Assembly: GCA_902778895.1 (NCBI GenBank)
Contig: CACYZF010000006.1
Location: forward strand, 145,154-209,153
Direction of reading: 5' to 3'
Source of the DNA: an uncultured bacterium
Lineage (GTDB): Bacteria > Verrucomicrobiota > Lentisphaeria > Victivallales > UBA1829
DNA: 64,000 nt
Shown: positions 25,678-34,867 of the stretch, piece after piece
Layout: each line of letters starts with the position of its first letter
Numbering within the stretch: position 1 is the first letter of the stretch
Made by a program: the position numbers and the translations under genes
The notes under the pieces: model-generated
Told to the model about the DNA's origin: nothing
Databases searched by the model: none
The model's input: only the letters and a program-made list of their open reading frames with translations

Positions 25678-27924
25678 ATGAATGTCCTTACTCGCAAATC
25701 TTGTGTTAAAATCCTTCTTTCCGTGATCGCGGCTGCGGCCGTGTTCTGTCCCCATGTCCCCGCCTTGTCCGCGCAGGACGGGAAGCAGGACGCCACGCAG
25801 AACGAAGCGTCCGCGCCGACGTCGGTCACTCTGAAACGTCCGGACCGGAAGATGGGGCTGATTGCATCGCTGGTGGTGCAGCTCCTGGCGAAGGAGCACT
25901 TCACGAGACGGCAGATGGACGCCGCGTTCTCCGGAGAAGTCTTCGACGAATATCTCCGCGTCATGGACCCGACGCGCATTTTCTTCCTGCAGGAAGACGT
26001 CGACATGTTCGCGAAATCCAAGGACGATCTGGCACGCAAGGCCGCTGCGGGCGACGTGCAGATCGCGTTCGATATCTTCAATGTGCGTTCGCTCCGCCTC
26101 GCCGAATACCGCGATTTCGCGCGGGATTTCCTCTCGAAGCCGGTCCAGTACGATCCGGACGAGACCTATCACATCGACCGCGAGGATGCCCCGTGGCCGA
26201 AGGACGCGAAAGAACAGCACGAGATCTGGGCGAAGCGCATCAAGAACGAGCTGATCGTGGCCCGGATGAGCGACAAGGCCGCCGAGGAAGAGGCGAAGGA
26301 AGCCGCTGCGGAAAAGGAAAAGGCGAAGGATGCCGAGGCGAAAGACGGTGAAACCAAAGAGGAGAAAGAGGAAGAAGCGCCCGCACCCGCGGTTTCTCTG
26401 CTTTCCCCTGAAAAACGCGTCCAGAAGCGCGTCGATCAGCTCCTCATCACGGTCGAGGGCATGGACCCGATCGACGTACTGGAGGGCTACCTGACCGCGT
26501 TCGCGAACGTCTGCGACCCGCACTCCACGTATATGTCCCCAGCCACCGGCGAGGATTTCGACATTCATATCTCCCTCAATCTCTCCGGCATCGGCGCCGT
26601 GCTGTCCTCCGAGGACGGCTACACGAAGATCGTCGAGGTCGTGCCGAACGGCCCCGCGGACAAGGAGGGCACGCTCCGCGAAAACGACCGGATCATCGCC
26701 GTGGCGCAGGAAGGCGGCGAGCCTGTCGACGTGATGGATATGCCGCTCTCGAAGGTCGTCACGCTGATCCGAGGCAAGGAAGGGTCGCGCGTTACCTTGA
26801 CTATTCTTCCCGCGCGCAAAGGCGCGCAGGCCGCGCCCGAGAAGGTCACGATCACGCGCGGCAACGTCCCGATGAACGAATCCCATGCGCAGAGCCGTAT
26901 CATCGAAGCGAAAACCGAGGACGGCCAGACGAAGAAGATCGGTGTGATCGACCTGCCGTCGTTCTACATCGACTTCGCCGCCGTCCGTCGCGGCGACGAG
27001 GATTACAATAGTTCCGGACACGACGTCCTCAAGATCCTGAATGACTTCGCCGACCAGAAGATCGACGGCCTGATTGTCGACCTGCGTGCGAACGGCGGCG
27101 GCAGTCTTACGGAGGCTGTCGACCTTTCCGGCTTCTTCATCCCGGAAGGCCCGATCGTCCAGGTGAAGGACAAGGCGTCCACCTCGGTCCTGCGCGACAA
27201 CGACCGCGGCCAGATCGCCTACAGCGGGCCGATGCTCGTGCTCGTGAACCGCTATAGCGCGTCCGCCACCGAGATCTTCTCCGCCGCGCTGAAGGATTAC
27301 CACCGCGCCGTCGTGGTCGGCGATCCGCACACGCACGGCAAAGGCTCCGTGCAGGTCGTGACCGACCTCAACAACTACATGCTCTATATCGCGTCCGAGC
27401 GGTTCGACGCCGGACAGCTCAAGCTCACGAACGCGAAATTCTACCGCATCAACGGCGAGTCCACGCAGATCAAGGGCGTCGAGGCCGACATCCCGCTGCC
27501 CGGATTCTCCGAGACCGAGGAGACCGGCGAACGCGCGCTCCGTCATGCGCTCCCGTACGACACGATCCGTCCCGCGCGCTATTCCGTGTACGACGGCAAA
27601 TACGCCGTGACGCCCGGCCTGATCTCCGAGCTCAAGGCGAAGTCGGAAGCCCGCGTCGCCGAAGACCCGATCTTCAAGGCCCTGATGGCCGACGTCGCGC
27701 TCTATGAGGAGATCAGGAAGAACAAGGACGTCGCCCTCGATTTCGACAAGCGCTGGGCGGAATATGAACGGGAAAAGGCCATCCAGAAGGAACAGGACAA
27801 GATTTACAAGGCCGACCGCAATTCGTCCTCGTCCAGGAAGAACAAGAAGGATGACGGCCCGGATCCCTACCTCGACGAATCCGTCAATATCATGCTCGAC
27901 ATGATCCAGGCGTTCGACAAGTGA
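25678..27924 (+). CDS. prc: Carboxy-terminal processing protease (Prc/Tsp type, S41)
   Basis: A 748-residue periplasmic protease that degrades or trims proteins from the C-terminus. It has a signal peptide (VKILLSVIAAAAVFCPHVPALSAQ), then a helical N-terminal domain as in E. coli Prc. A charged Lys/Glu insert (about residues 200-240) is followed by a PDZ domain (about 295-395). The S41 core has NRYSASATEIFSAAL (catalytic Ser in the 527-529 region) and HGKGSVQVV with the catalytic Lys at about 555. The C-terminus ends in a Lys/Arg-rich tail. A terminator follows. The charged insert is unusual. Confidence 0.93.
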   Translation: MNVLTRKSCVKILLSVIAAAAVFCPHVPALSAQDGKQDATQNEASAPTSVTLKRPDRKMGLIASLVVQLLAKEHFTRRQMDAAFSGEVFDEYLRVMDPTRIFFLQEDVDMFAKSKDDLARKAAAGDVQIAFDIFNVRSLRLAEYRDFARDFLSKPVQYDPDETYHIDREDAPWPKDAKEQHEIWAKRIKNELIVARMSDKAAEEEAKEAAAEKEKAKDAEAKDGETKEEKEEEAPAPAVSLLSPEKRVQKRVDQLLITVEGMDPIDVLEGYLTAFANVCDPHSTYMSPATGEDFDIHISLNLSGIGAVLSSEDGYTKIVEVVPNGPADKEGTLRENDRIIAVAQEGGEPVDVMDMPLSKVVTLIRGKEGSRVTLTILPARKGAQAAPEKVTITRGNVPMNESHAQSRIIEAKTEDGQTKKIGVIDLPSFYIDFAAVRRGDEDYNSSGHDVLKILNDFADQKIDGLIVDLRANGGGSLTEAVDLSGFFIPEGPIVQVKDKASTSVLRDNDRGQIAYSGPMLVLVNRYSASATEIFSAALKDYHRAVVVGDPHTHGKGSVQVVTDLNNYMLYIASERFDAGQLKLTNAKFYRINGESTQIKGVEADIPLPGFSETEETGERALRHALPYDTIRPARYSVYDGKYAVTPGLISELKAKSEARVAEDPIFKALMADVALYEEIRKNKDVALDFDKRWAEYEREKAIQKEQDKIYKADRNSSSSRKNKKDDGPDPYLDESVNIMLDMIQAFDK

Positions 27925-27953
27925 ATTCAAATGAGCTCAACTTCAGTTCAGTT

Positions 27954-27994
27954 GGCCGGGCGGCGCGAAGAATGCCGGACCCGGCCTTCCTTTT
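27954..27994 (+). terminator. Terminator after the protease gene
   Basis: GGCCGGG (27954-27960) pairs with CCCGGCC (27980-27986), followed by TTCCTTTT. Confidence 0.65.
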
Positions 27995-28144
27995 GCCAAA
28001 ACATGCATCGAAACGTACATAAAAAGAGTTCAAAACGAGCTGTGCGAGGCGAAATGAGGCGGAAGAACCGGACTTTTTTTGATTTATTTCTCGTTCATTA
28101 TGAAGGAGAAACAACTTTTTCTAGAAAAAGTGTCAAAAAAGGGC

Positions 28145-28173
28145 TTGCATTTTTTGAAAACATGGGGTATAAT
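28145..28173 (+). promoter_or_regulatory. Promoter with long leader for the 28317-28556 gene
   Basis: TTGCAT (28145-28150), a 17 bp spacer and TATAAT (28168-28173). The start codon is about 140 nt further on. The leader holds a possible CCGGTTC/GAACCGG stem and an A-rich segment before the ribosome site. Confidence 0.75.
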
Positions 28174-28316
28174 ATAACCAGTTTTTGAAGCATACCGGGA
28201 TTCATCCCGCCGGTTCGGCCAGTACGATCGGAACCGGAAAGGATGTCACGTTTTTGCTTTTCGTCCCCAAACGACACCAAAAACAAAACAAAAAACCTAC
28301 ATAAGGAATTACAACT

Positions 28317-28556
28317 ATGGCAGACAAAAAAGAAATCTTCGCAGACGGCATCGGTCAGATCCACTTCGCCGGCAACATGGTCCGTTTTGACTTCGTCACC
28401 CTTCAGCCCGCTGGCGAAGGCGAAGCCCCGACCCCGGTCGCGAACGTCCGCGTGATCATGCCTCCGCAGGGCTTCCTCGGCGCCATGAACTCCATGCAGC
28501 AGCTCATCGACAAGATGGTCGAAGCTGGCGTTCTCCAGAAGAACGAAAACAAGTAA
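28317..28556 (+). CDS. Small unknown protein, 79 aa
   Basis: I do not recognise this acidic 79-residue protein (GQIHFAGNMVRFDFVTLQPA; NVRVIMPPQGFLGAMNSMQQ). The pattern of short beta-strands followed by a C-terminal helix suggests a small globular domain. Codon use matches highly expressed neighbours, AAGGA lies 9 bp before the ATG, and the promoter is near consensus. I think it is a real and probably well expressed gene. No signal peptide. Confidence 0.7.
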   Translation: MADKKEIFADGIGQIHFAGNMVRFDFVTLQPAGEGEAPTPVANVRVIMPPQGFLGAMNSMQQLIDKMVEAGVLQKNENK

Positions 28557-28583
28557 TTCGATCCAAAGGCAAAGGCCAATCCT

Positions 28584-28988
28584 GTGAACTCGGAACTTAA
28601 ATTCAGAATTTCTGACTGCGCACGCGAGTACGCGTTTTCCTTCTGCGGTATTATCCCGCAGCGGGAAGGCGGCTTCATGTGCAGACTTCCGGGTTCGCAG
28701 CATTCCCTCGGAACCTGTTTCGGTTTCCCGGTCAGACTGGAGGCGGGGACGCTCGCCTTCTCTCTGCCGATGCCGGAATATTCCTTTGGTTTTCTTCATT
28801 CGGTCGGCGCCAGCCTGCGTGCGGGCGCCTACCGGCTCATCAATGCGGCAACCGATTTCTACTGCACGGTGTCGAACCTCGTCAAAACGGGGACGAAGCG
28901 GGTGAAACATCAGTGCATCCGGGTGATGAAAGACATCCCGAAAGCGTTTGCGCACGTGAGCCGAACAGTTTTAGGATGGCGACTATGA
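28584..28988 (+). CDS. Possible unknown protein, GTG start
   Basis: An open frame of 134 codons from a GTG, 27 nt after the preceding gene. Third codon positions are mostly G or C, as in real genes here, but the first dozen codons are AT-rich and the ribosome site (AAAGG) is weak. The product (Cys-rich N-terminus, basic C-terminus) resembles nothing I know. Overlapping frames on both strands are also open, so this may be non-coding. Confidence 0.35.
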   Translation: MNSELKFRISDCAREYAFSFCGIIPQREGGFMCRLPGSQHSLGTCFGFPVRLEAGTLAFSLPMPEYSFGFLHSVGASLRAGAYRLINAATDFYCTVSNLVKTGTKRVKHQCIRVMKDIPKAFAHVSRTVLGWRL

Positions 28989-29016
28989 CTCAGAGACACG
29001 AAGTTGAAAACAACTG

Positions 29017-29065
29017 ACTCAGTTCTGCAAAGTTGGATGGCTCCGATTCAGAACTGAGTTTTTTT
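29017..29065 (+). terminator. Terminator downstream of the small-gene pair
   Basis: ACTCAGTTCTG (29017-29027) pairs with CAGAACTGAGT (29049-29059), followed by a run of seven T. Confidence 0.85.
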
Positions 29066-29513
29066 GTGCCCGTGTGACGGAGAATGGAACCGCCCTGCGG
29101 CCGGGCAGGGGAGGAAAAGAAGGGGAGATGAAGAAAAAGTGTATCGGACTCATATGCCGGAATTCGCGTTTTTTCAGGACAATCCGGTGATATTGACGGT
29201 GTATTCGGATGCGGATGGACGAAACAAGATGCGGACGGACAGAAATGGAAAAATGGGTGATTGACAGTCTGGATTATTGTGTACATGCGATAAGTGGTGG
29301 ATATGTGTATCTAAAACGGATGTAAGATATTGAATTTATATTAGATTGCAAAAAACAAACAGGCCTCTTTTTGACATTGTTTTGAAGCTGAATATTTTTA
29401 TTTTTAACTTTTTTTTGGCACTGGGCTTTTTTTTTCGCGTTTGCGGTGTATATTATAGCTTCAAACGCCCGCGTATTCAATATTGAACTTTTATTCATAA
29501 GGACACCCCCAGC
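29066..29513. other. AT-rich intergenic region without a clear gene
   Basis: The 448 bp before the secretin operon become strongly AT-rich toward the right, with T runs. A TATATT at about 29451 could be the operon's -10, but I see no good -35 at the right distance. Short open frames here lack ribosome sites. Confidence 0.5.
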
Positions 29514-31031
29514 ATGACGCCCATTGCCCGCCGCACCTTCTGCATCTTCCTCGCCCTGGCCGCGCTTACCGGCACCTCGATCCTCGCCGACGAGCCGATC
29601 TCCGGCTTCGACTCCACTGAAGTCGTCGAACGGACGCCGGAATCCATTGAAGAAGGCAAAAGGAACGTCGTGTCCGTGGCGCAGCAGCTCCGCGAGATGT
29701 TCCAGCCGATCCGCAAGCAGGCCCGTCAGGTGGAGGAGGAGCCCCCGTACCTGAAGATCATTCCGTCGACGAATGACACGAGCATCCTGATCTACCGCTG
29801 CCGCTATGTGACGGCTTCGAAGCTGCGGAACAGCGTGGACGCGATGATCTCCGACACGGGCTATGTGGAATACGCCGTGGAGGAAAACCTGCTGACGATC
29901 CGCGACGCGGCGGAGAACGTGGAGGCGATCGCGAAGACGCTGCCGCTGATCGACATCGCGACGCCGCAGGTGCTGATCGAGGCGAAGATCGTGGAAGTCC
30001 TGCTCTCCGATAACACCCAGCGCAACCTGTCGTTCATGTTCAACAGCCCGACCACGATCTCCATGATCGACGGCATGAACCAGCGGTATGACGGCGATAC
30101 CATGAGCTACGGCGGCATGCAGACTTCACCTCAGGGCGGCAACACTTCGGACGGTGGTGTGGCCAACTGGACGTTTGCCGCCGGGCACAACAACTTCAAC
30201 ATCGCGCTCCAGTGGCTTCTGACCGCGCTGGACGCCAAGGTCCTGTCCTCGCCCGTGATCGTGGTCGGCCGCAACGAGGAAGCCGAAATCTCCAACGGCC
30301 AGGACGTGCCGATCCAGTCCCAGACCATCACCAACGGCAGCATCAGCACCAGCACCACGTTCAAGCGTGTCGGCGTGACGCTGACCGTGGAGCCGCTCAT
30401 GGTCAACAAGGACAACGTGACGCTCCGCGTCGAGCCGGAAGTCTCCAATATCCAGAGCTACCAGACGATCGCGAACGGCAACGGATTCTACCAGGTGCCC
30501 GTGATCTCCATCCGCAGTATCTCCTCCTATCTCCGCCTCGCCGACGGCCAGATCGTCATCATGGGCGGCCTCTACACCAACCGCAATTCCGTCCAGCAGG
30601 AACGCATCCCGTTCCTGAGCGACATCCCGTACCTCGGCGAGCTCTTCACCTCGAAATACACGGACAAGGAGATCCTTCAGCTGCTCTTCTTCCTCCGCGT
30701 CCGCATCCTGAACCCGAACGACATGGCGGACGGCGTGCTCTTCGATCCGGAAGAAATGATCCGCACGACCAATGAGTTCGGCGAAGTCATGCGCAACTCC
30801 AAGGAACTCCCGACCCTCGAAACGACGATCGAGAAAGTGAATGACGAATTCATCCAGAACCCGCTCGTGTCCTGGAAGACGCTGTTCGGGGACGATGACG
30901 ACGAGAAGGATGATGCCGATAAGGAATCCGCGGAGAACCCGTCCGAAGGCGAAGCCGCGGATTCCAACGCCGAATCCTCCGAATCCGCCGCGCCCGCGGC
31001 GGTCCCCGCAACCTCCCAGCCCGGAGAATAA
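29514..31031 (+). CDS. Secretin-domain outer-membrane channel protein
   Basis: A 505-residue secretin-family protein with a signal peptide (FCIFLALAALTGTSILA) and a short periplasmic N-domain (about residues 80-160). The secretin core runs from about 235 to 405: LTALDAKVLSSPVIVVGRNE, the TFKRVGVTLTVEP strand region, LADGQIVIMGGLYTN, and the signature VQQERIPFLSDIPYLGELFT. A long acidic tail (about 450-505) follows. It is short for a GspD/PilQ and has fewer N-domains. No GspE, GspF, pilin or type III genes are nearby. It is 3 nt upstream of a membrane-fusion protein, followed by ABC exporter genes, so it is probably the outer-membrane exit of that exporter. An RBS-like AAGGA precedes the ATG. 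Confidence 0.92.
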   Translation: MTPIARRTFCIFLALAALTGTSILADEPISGFDSTEVVERTPESIEEGKRNVVSVAQQLREMFQPIRKQARQVEEEPPYLKIIPSTNDTSILIYRCRYVTASKLRNSVDAMISDTGYVEYAVEENLLTIRDAAENVEAIAKTLPLIDIATPQVLIEAKIVEVLLSDNTQRNLSFMFNSPTTISMIDGMNQRYDGDTMSYGGMQTSPQGGNTSDGGVANWTFAAGHNNFNIALQWLLTALDAKVLSSPVIVVGRNEEAEISNGQDVPIQSQTITNGSISTSTTFKRVGVTLTVEPLMVNKDNVTLRVEPEVSNIQSYQTIANGNGFYQVPVISIRSISSYLRLADGQIVIMGGLYTNRNSVQQERIPFLSDIPYLGELFTSKYTDKEILQLLFFLRVRILNPNDMADGVLFDPEEMIRTTNEFGEVMRNSKELPTLETTIEKVNDEFIQNPLVSWKTLFGDDDDEKDDADKESAENPSEGEAADSNAESSESAAPAAVPATSQPGE

Positions 31032-31034
31032 GCC

Positions 31035-32543
31035 ATGAAGAAACCCGCGAAAGTATTCATCTTTGTGCTCCTGCCGGCGCTGCTGCTGGCGGGAGGGCTG
31101 TACTACGGCGTTCGTGTGTATAAGCAGAAGACCGTGTCCGCCGACCGCGCCGTGAGCAAGGACCCCGACCGCACCTACCGCGTCGTGAAGGGCGACATGA
31201 CCCTCGGTCTGCGCCTCAACGGCACGATCGTGGCGAACAAGAAGCACAAGCTCGGCCTCGAGGCCAACTTTGCCACGCAGATCCTGACCGTGGTGGACGA
31301 GAACACCTCCGTGAAGGAAGGCGACATCCTGATCGAGTTCGAGGACAGCGACCTGATCGAACGCATCGAGGAAATGCGCACGACCCTCTCCAATACGGAA
31401 GAAGAGCTCGTGATCGCCATTGAAAACGAGAAGATCCAGGAACGCAAGAACGAGGTCACGCTTCGCGAGGCGGAGGACCGCGTGCGCCAGGCCGAATCCG
31501 ACCAGCGGAAGTATCTGCGCCTCACGCGCACGCAGAAGCGCGACAGCAACGACCTGGCGATCGCGAACGCCGAGGCCAATCTTGCCACTGCGAAGAAGAA
31601 TTACTCCGACAAGAAGTACGACATCGCGCATTCGGGCGTGACGGACGAGGCCGCCCGTAAATCGAACGAAAACGAATTGAAGAATCTCCAGGGCAAGATC
31701 GAATCGAGCGAGAATTCCCTGAACCAGGCGGAGATCGACTCCAAGAGCTTCAAGCACTACGACGATCCGATCAAGCTCATGTCCCTGAACAATTCCCTGG
31801 AGCAGGCCCGTCTCAATCTTGAACAGGCGCGCATCTCCACCTCGTCATCCCTGATCCAGGCGAAGAAGCGCGTCGACAACCTCCGCGCGAACTCGCGCCG
31901 CCAGGCCGCCACGCTCGAACGCTACGAGTCATACCTGCCCATGATGAAGCTCATGGCGCCGACGGACGGCATCGTGATCTACGGCGACCCGGACCGCCGC
32001 TGGGGCGGAGAGGACATCAAGCCGGGCCTTGAGGTCCGCAAAGGCGAAATCCTGCTCACGATCCCGGAAATGACGAACCTGATGGTGAACTTCGACCTGC
32101 CGGAGGCGTTCCGCTCGAAAGTGCAGATCGGCAACCAGGCGATTATCACGCCGGAAGCCATCACCACGCTCAAGATCAAGGGCCAGATCACCGAGATCGC
32201 CACGCTCCCGGTCAACCAGATGTACTGGGACGAGACTTCGCCGAAGATCTATCCCTCGCGCATCGCGCTCGAAGTTCAGGATCCGCAGCTGGTGAACGGC
32301 ATGTCCGTGATCGTCGAGATCGTCTCCAGCATCCTGCACGATGTGATCTCCGTGCCGATGGAAGCAGTCTTCGAGAACGACAAAGGCTTCTTCGTCTTCG
32401 TCAACAAGAACGGCAACCCGGAGGAAGTCCCGGTCACGATCGGCGACTCCAACGATACCGCGGTCTGCATCACCGACGGACTGAAGGACGGCGACGTGGT
32501 GTACCTGTACCGTCCGTACCAGAAAAAGCAGTCCGACCAGTAA
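31035..32543 (+). CDS. MacA/HlyD-type periplasmic membrane-fusion protein
   Basis: A 502-residue adaptor with one N-terminal membrane segment (FVLLPALLLAGGLYYGV) and a lipoyl-like half motif (NTSVKEGDILIEFEDSDL). A long coiled-coil hairpin spans about residues 110-305, with the second lipoyl half at SYLPMMKLMAPTDGIVIYG. Beta-barrel and membrane-proximal domains complete it. The hairpin is longer than in typical MacA, and I could not find the TolC-docking RLS motif with its usual spacing at the tip, only a degenerate RLTRTQKRDSND. This would fit a partner other than TolC. It lies between the secretin and ATPase genes. Confidence 0.92.
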   Translation: MKKPAKVFIFVLLPALLLAGGLYYGVRVYKQKTVSADRAVSKDPDRTYRVVKGDMTLGLRLNGTIVANKKHKLGLEANFATQILTVVDENTSVKEGDILIEFEDSDLIERIEEMRTTLSNTEEELVIAIENEKIQERKNEVTLREAEDRVRQAESDQRKYLRLTRTQKRDSNDLAIANAEANLATAKKNYSDKKYDIAHSGVTDEAARKSNENELKNLQGKIESSENSLNQAEIDSKSFKHYDDPIKLMSLNNSLEQARLNLEQARISTSSSLIQAKKRVDNLRANSRRQAATLERYESYLPMMKLMAPTDGIVIYGDPDRRWGGEDIKPGLEVRKGEILLTIPEMTNLMVNFDLPEAFRSKVQIGNQAIITPEAITTLKIKGQITEIATLPVNQMYWDETSPKIYPSRIALEVQDPQLVNGMSVIVEIVSSILHDVISVPMEAVFENDKGFFVFVNKNGNPEEVPVTIGDSNDTAVCITDGLKDGDVVYLYRPYQKKQSDQ

Positions 32544-32558
32544 TCCCGGCGGGTCCGT

Positions 32559-33371
32559 ATGAACGACGATGTGGTAGTGCAGCTGCGGGACATCCGCAAG
32601 ACGTACAATCCCGGCGGCCTGGCCGTGCATGTGCTGAAGGGGATTTCCTTCTCGATCCAGCGCGGACAGTTCGTCGGTATCGTGGGCACGTCCGGCAGCG
32701 GCAAATCGACGATGCTGAACATCCTCGGCATGCTTGATGTGCCGACGTCCGGCGATTATTTCCTGGAAAAAGTGAACGTGGCGACTCTGTCCGACAGCGC
32801 GCAGGCCACCGTCCGCAACATCCGCATCGGATTCATTTTCCAGAGTTTCAACCTGTTCCCGTACCTGACCATTGAGCAGAATATCGAAGTGCCGATGATC
32901 TACAAGCGCGTCGCGCCGCGCATCCGCCGGGCGCGCGCCCTTGAGCTCGCGAAGGTCGTCGGACTCGGCCACCGCCTCGGGCACCGTCCCACGCAGCTCT
33001 CCGGCGGCGAATGCCAGCGCGTGGCCGTGGCGCGGTCGCTCTGCAACGACCCGGCGTTCCTGCTGGCCGACGAGCCGACCGGCAACCTCGACGAGAAGAC
33101 CGGCAACGAGATCATGGCGCTCTTCCACCGGATCAACAAGGAGCAGAACGTGACGATCATCATGGTCACGCACAACCCGATGTTCGAGCCGCATTACGAC
33201 AAGGTCATTCGGCTCCGCGACGGCCGCATCGTGCAGACGAAGCCGACCGACTCCGTGGACGAGCTGACCGGACCGCTGTCCGGGTTCGGCGAGCTCCCGC
33301 AGGACAAGATGGCCGCCGACGCGAAGGCGACGCTGACGACCACGGCGGAACAGGAGGGCGCGTCCAAATGA
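32559..33371 (+). CDS. MacB-type ABC exporter ATPase
   Basis: A 270-residue ATPase of the MacB/LolD group. Walker A is GTSGSGKSTMLNILG, the Q-loop region is FIFQSFNLFPYLT, the signature is LSGGECQRVAVARSL, Walker B is AFLLADEPTGNLD, and the H-loop is IIMVTHNP. All catalytic residues are present. The last 35 residues are an extra low-complexity tail. In classical MacB the ATPase is fused to the permease; here they are separate genes overlapping by 4 nt. Confidence 0.94.
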   Translation: MNDDVVVQLRDIRKTYNPGGLAVHVLKGISFSIQRGQFVGIVGTSGSGKSTMLNILGMLDVPTSGDYFLEKVNVATLSDSAQATVRNIRIGFIFQSFNLFPYLTIEQNIEVPMIYKRVAPRIRRARALELAKVVGLGHRLGHRPTQLSGGECQRVAVARSLCNDPAFLLADEPTGNLDEKTGNEIMALFHRINKEQNVTIIMVTHNPMFEPHYDKVIRLRDGRIVQTKPTDSVDELTGPLSGFGELPQDKMAADAKATLTTTAEQEGASK

Positions 33372-34654
33372 TGCGGTTCACCGACATCGTGTCGCTGTCC
33401 TTCCTGAACCTGCGGTTGCACAAGACGCGTTCGCTGCTGACCTCGCTCGGCGTGATCTTCGGCGTCGGGAGCGTGATCTCCATGATGGCGATCTCGAAGG
33501 GCGCGGAACGGTCCGCGCTGTCCCAGATCGAATCCATGGGCATCGACAAGATCATCATCTACACCAAGAAGCCGCATTTCGATACGTCCGGGGGCAGTTC
33601 CTCCGGGCGCGGCGCCGCCACCAGCTCCGTGGAGGACTACGGCCTCAACGTCCGCGACTACCAGTTCATCCACACGATGGAGAACGTGCATCACATCACC
33701 ACGATCCGGAACACGCGCCAGCCGATCACGAAGGGCGAGACGCGCCTCGACCTGAAACTCTGCGGCGTTTCCCTCGGATTCATGAAGGACACCTCCTGCC
33801 ACCTCACGTCCGGACGCTGGTTCAACGAGATCGATTTTCGGGAGCCTTCGACCATCTGCGTGATCGGGCAGAACGTGAAGCACAGGCTCTTCCCGCTGGG
33901 CGCGACGGACGTGGTCGGATCGAACATCCGCACCCCGTACGCGTCCTACCGCATTGTCGGCGTGATCTCCAACGATAACGGCACCAGCCTGCCGGAAGTC
34001 GGCAGCCCGAACGACCTGATCCTGATCCCGTCCAACACCGACCTCTCCATCTACGGCAACTACGCGAGCGAGAGCCAGGGGCGGAACCGCAACAAGGCGA
34101 TCCTGGTCGACTACGACGTGATGCTTGTGAATGTGGAAAACCTCGAATACATCGACAATACCTCCAAACGCCTCCAGAACTATCTGGAAAAGGCGCACTC
34201 GAAGAGCAAGGACTGGGACATGATCGTCCCGCTGGACCTGCTCAAACAGCGCGAACGCACCCAGAAGATCTTCACCATCGTCATGGGCGCCATCGCCAGC
34301 ATCTCCCTGCTCGTGGGCGGCATCGGCATCATGAACATCATGCTCGCGAGCGTGTCCGAACGCAAGAAGGAAATCGGCACGCGCCGCGCGCTCGGCGCGC
34401 AGAAGTTCGACATCCTGTTCCAGTTCCTGATCGAGACCGTGATCCTGACCACGCTCGGCGGCTGCGTCGGCATCGGCCTGGGGCTCGGCCTCTCCGAGAT
34501 CGTGAAGCGCTACGCGGAAATGCCGACGGAAGCCTCCATGACGAACATCGTCGGTTCGCTGCTGATCTCGTCGTTCGTGGGCGTGGTCTTCGGCACATAT
34601 CCGGCATGGCGTGCGGCGCAGCAGAACCCGATCGATGTGCTGCGTTCCGAGTAA
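33368..34654 (+). CDS. MacB-type ABC exporter permease
   Basis: The 428-residue permease has a first membrane segment (LLTSLGVIFGVGSVISMMAI), a large periplasmic domain (about residues 50-290), and three C-terminal segments starting at VMGAIASISLLVGGIGIMNI. It carries the family motif SERKKEIGTRRALGA. This is the mechanotransmission (MacB/FtsX) architecture that drives periplasmic substrates outward without moving them through the inner membrane. Start at 33368 or 33371 (adjacent ATGs), coupled to the ATPase stop. Confidence 0.94.
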   Translation: MMRFTDIVSLSFLNLRLHKTRSLLTSLGVIFGVGSVISMMAISKGAERSALSQIESMGIDKIIIYTKKPHFDTSGGSSSGRGAATSSVEDYGLNVRDYQFIHTMENVHHITTIRNTRQPITKGETRLDLKLCGVSLGFMKDTSCHLTSGRWFNEIDFREPSTICVIGQNVKHRLFPLGATDVVGSNIRTPYASYRIVGVISNDNGTSLPEVGSPNDLILIPSNTDLSIYGNYASESQGRNRNKAILVDYDVMLVNVENLEYIDNTSKRLQNYLEKAHSKSKDWDMIVPLDLLKQRERTQKIFTIVMGAIASISLLVGGIGIMNIMLASVSERKKEIGTRRALGAQKFDILFQFLIETVILTTLGGCVGIGLGLGLSEIVKRYAEMPTEASMTNIVGSLLISSFVGVVFGTYPAWRAAQQNPIDVLRSE

Positions 34655-34867
34655 TTTCTCCGAACCGCCGGACAAAAAGCCGCGAAAAGCCGGTCCCGGC
34701 CGGAAAAAATCATGAGTTTTTCGGGAAAAACACTGGTAAAATCAGCGATTTGGAGTATCTTTAAAAGGTGAATCGGTGAAATGCCGCCGAAGCCTTCCGC
34801 GGGATCTTTCGCGTGCGGCTTCCGTCCGGCGGTTCGCCAGCAGAACGGTAAATTCCCGGAGGCCGAG

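Noticed and set aside
25609-27930. A 773-codon open frame on the minus strand
   Set aside because: Antisense shadow of the Prc-type protease, which has intact catalytic motifs, signal peptide and promoter on the plus strand.
28098-28955. A 285-codon minus-strand frame
   Set aside because: It runs antisense to the 28317-28556 gene and its promoter, with biased Arg/His composition typical of shadows.
29514-34654. Type II secretion or type IV pilus locus
   Set aside because: A secretin is present, but there is no GspE/PilB ATPase, GspF or pseudopilin. The partners are ABC exporter proteins.
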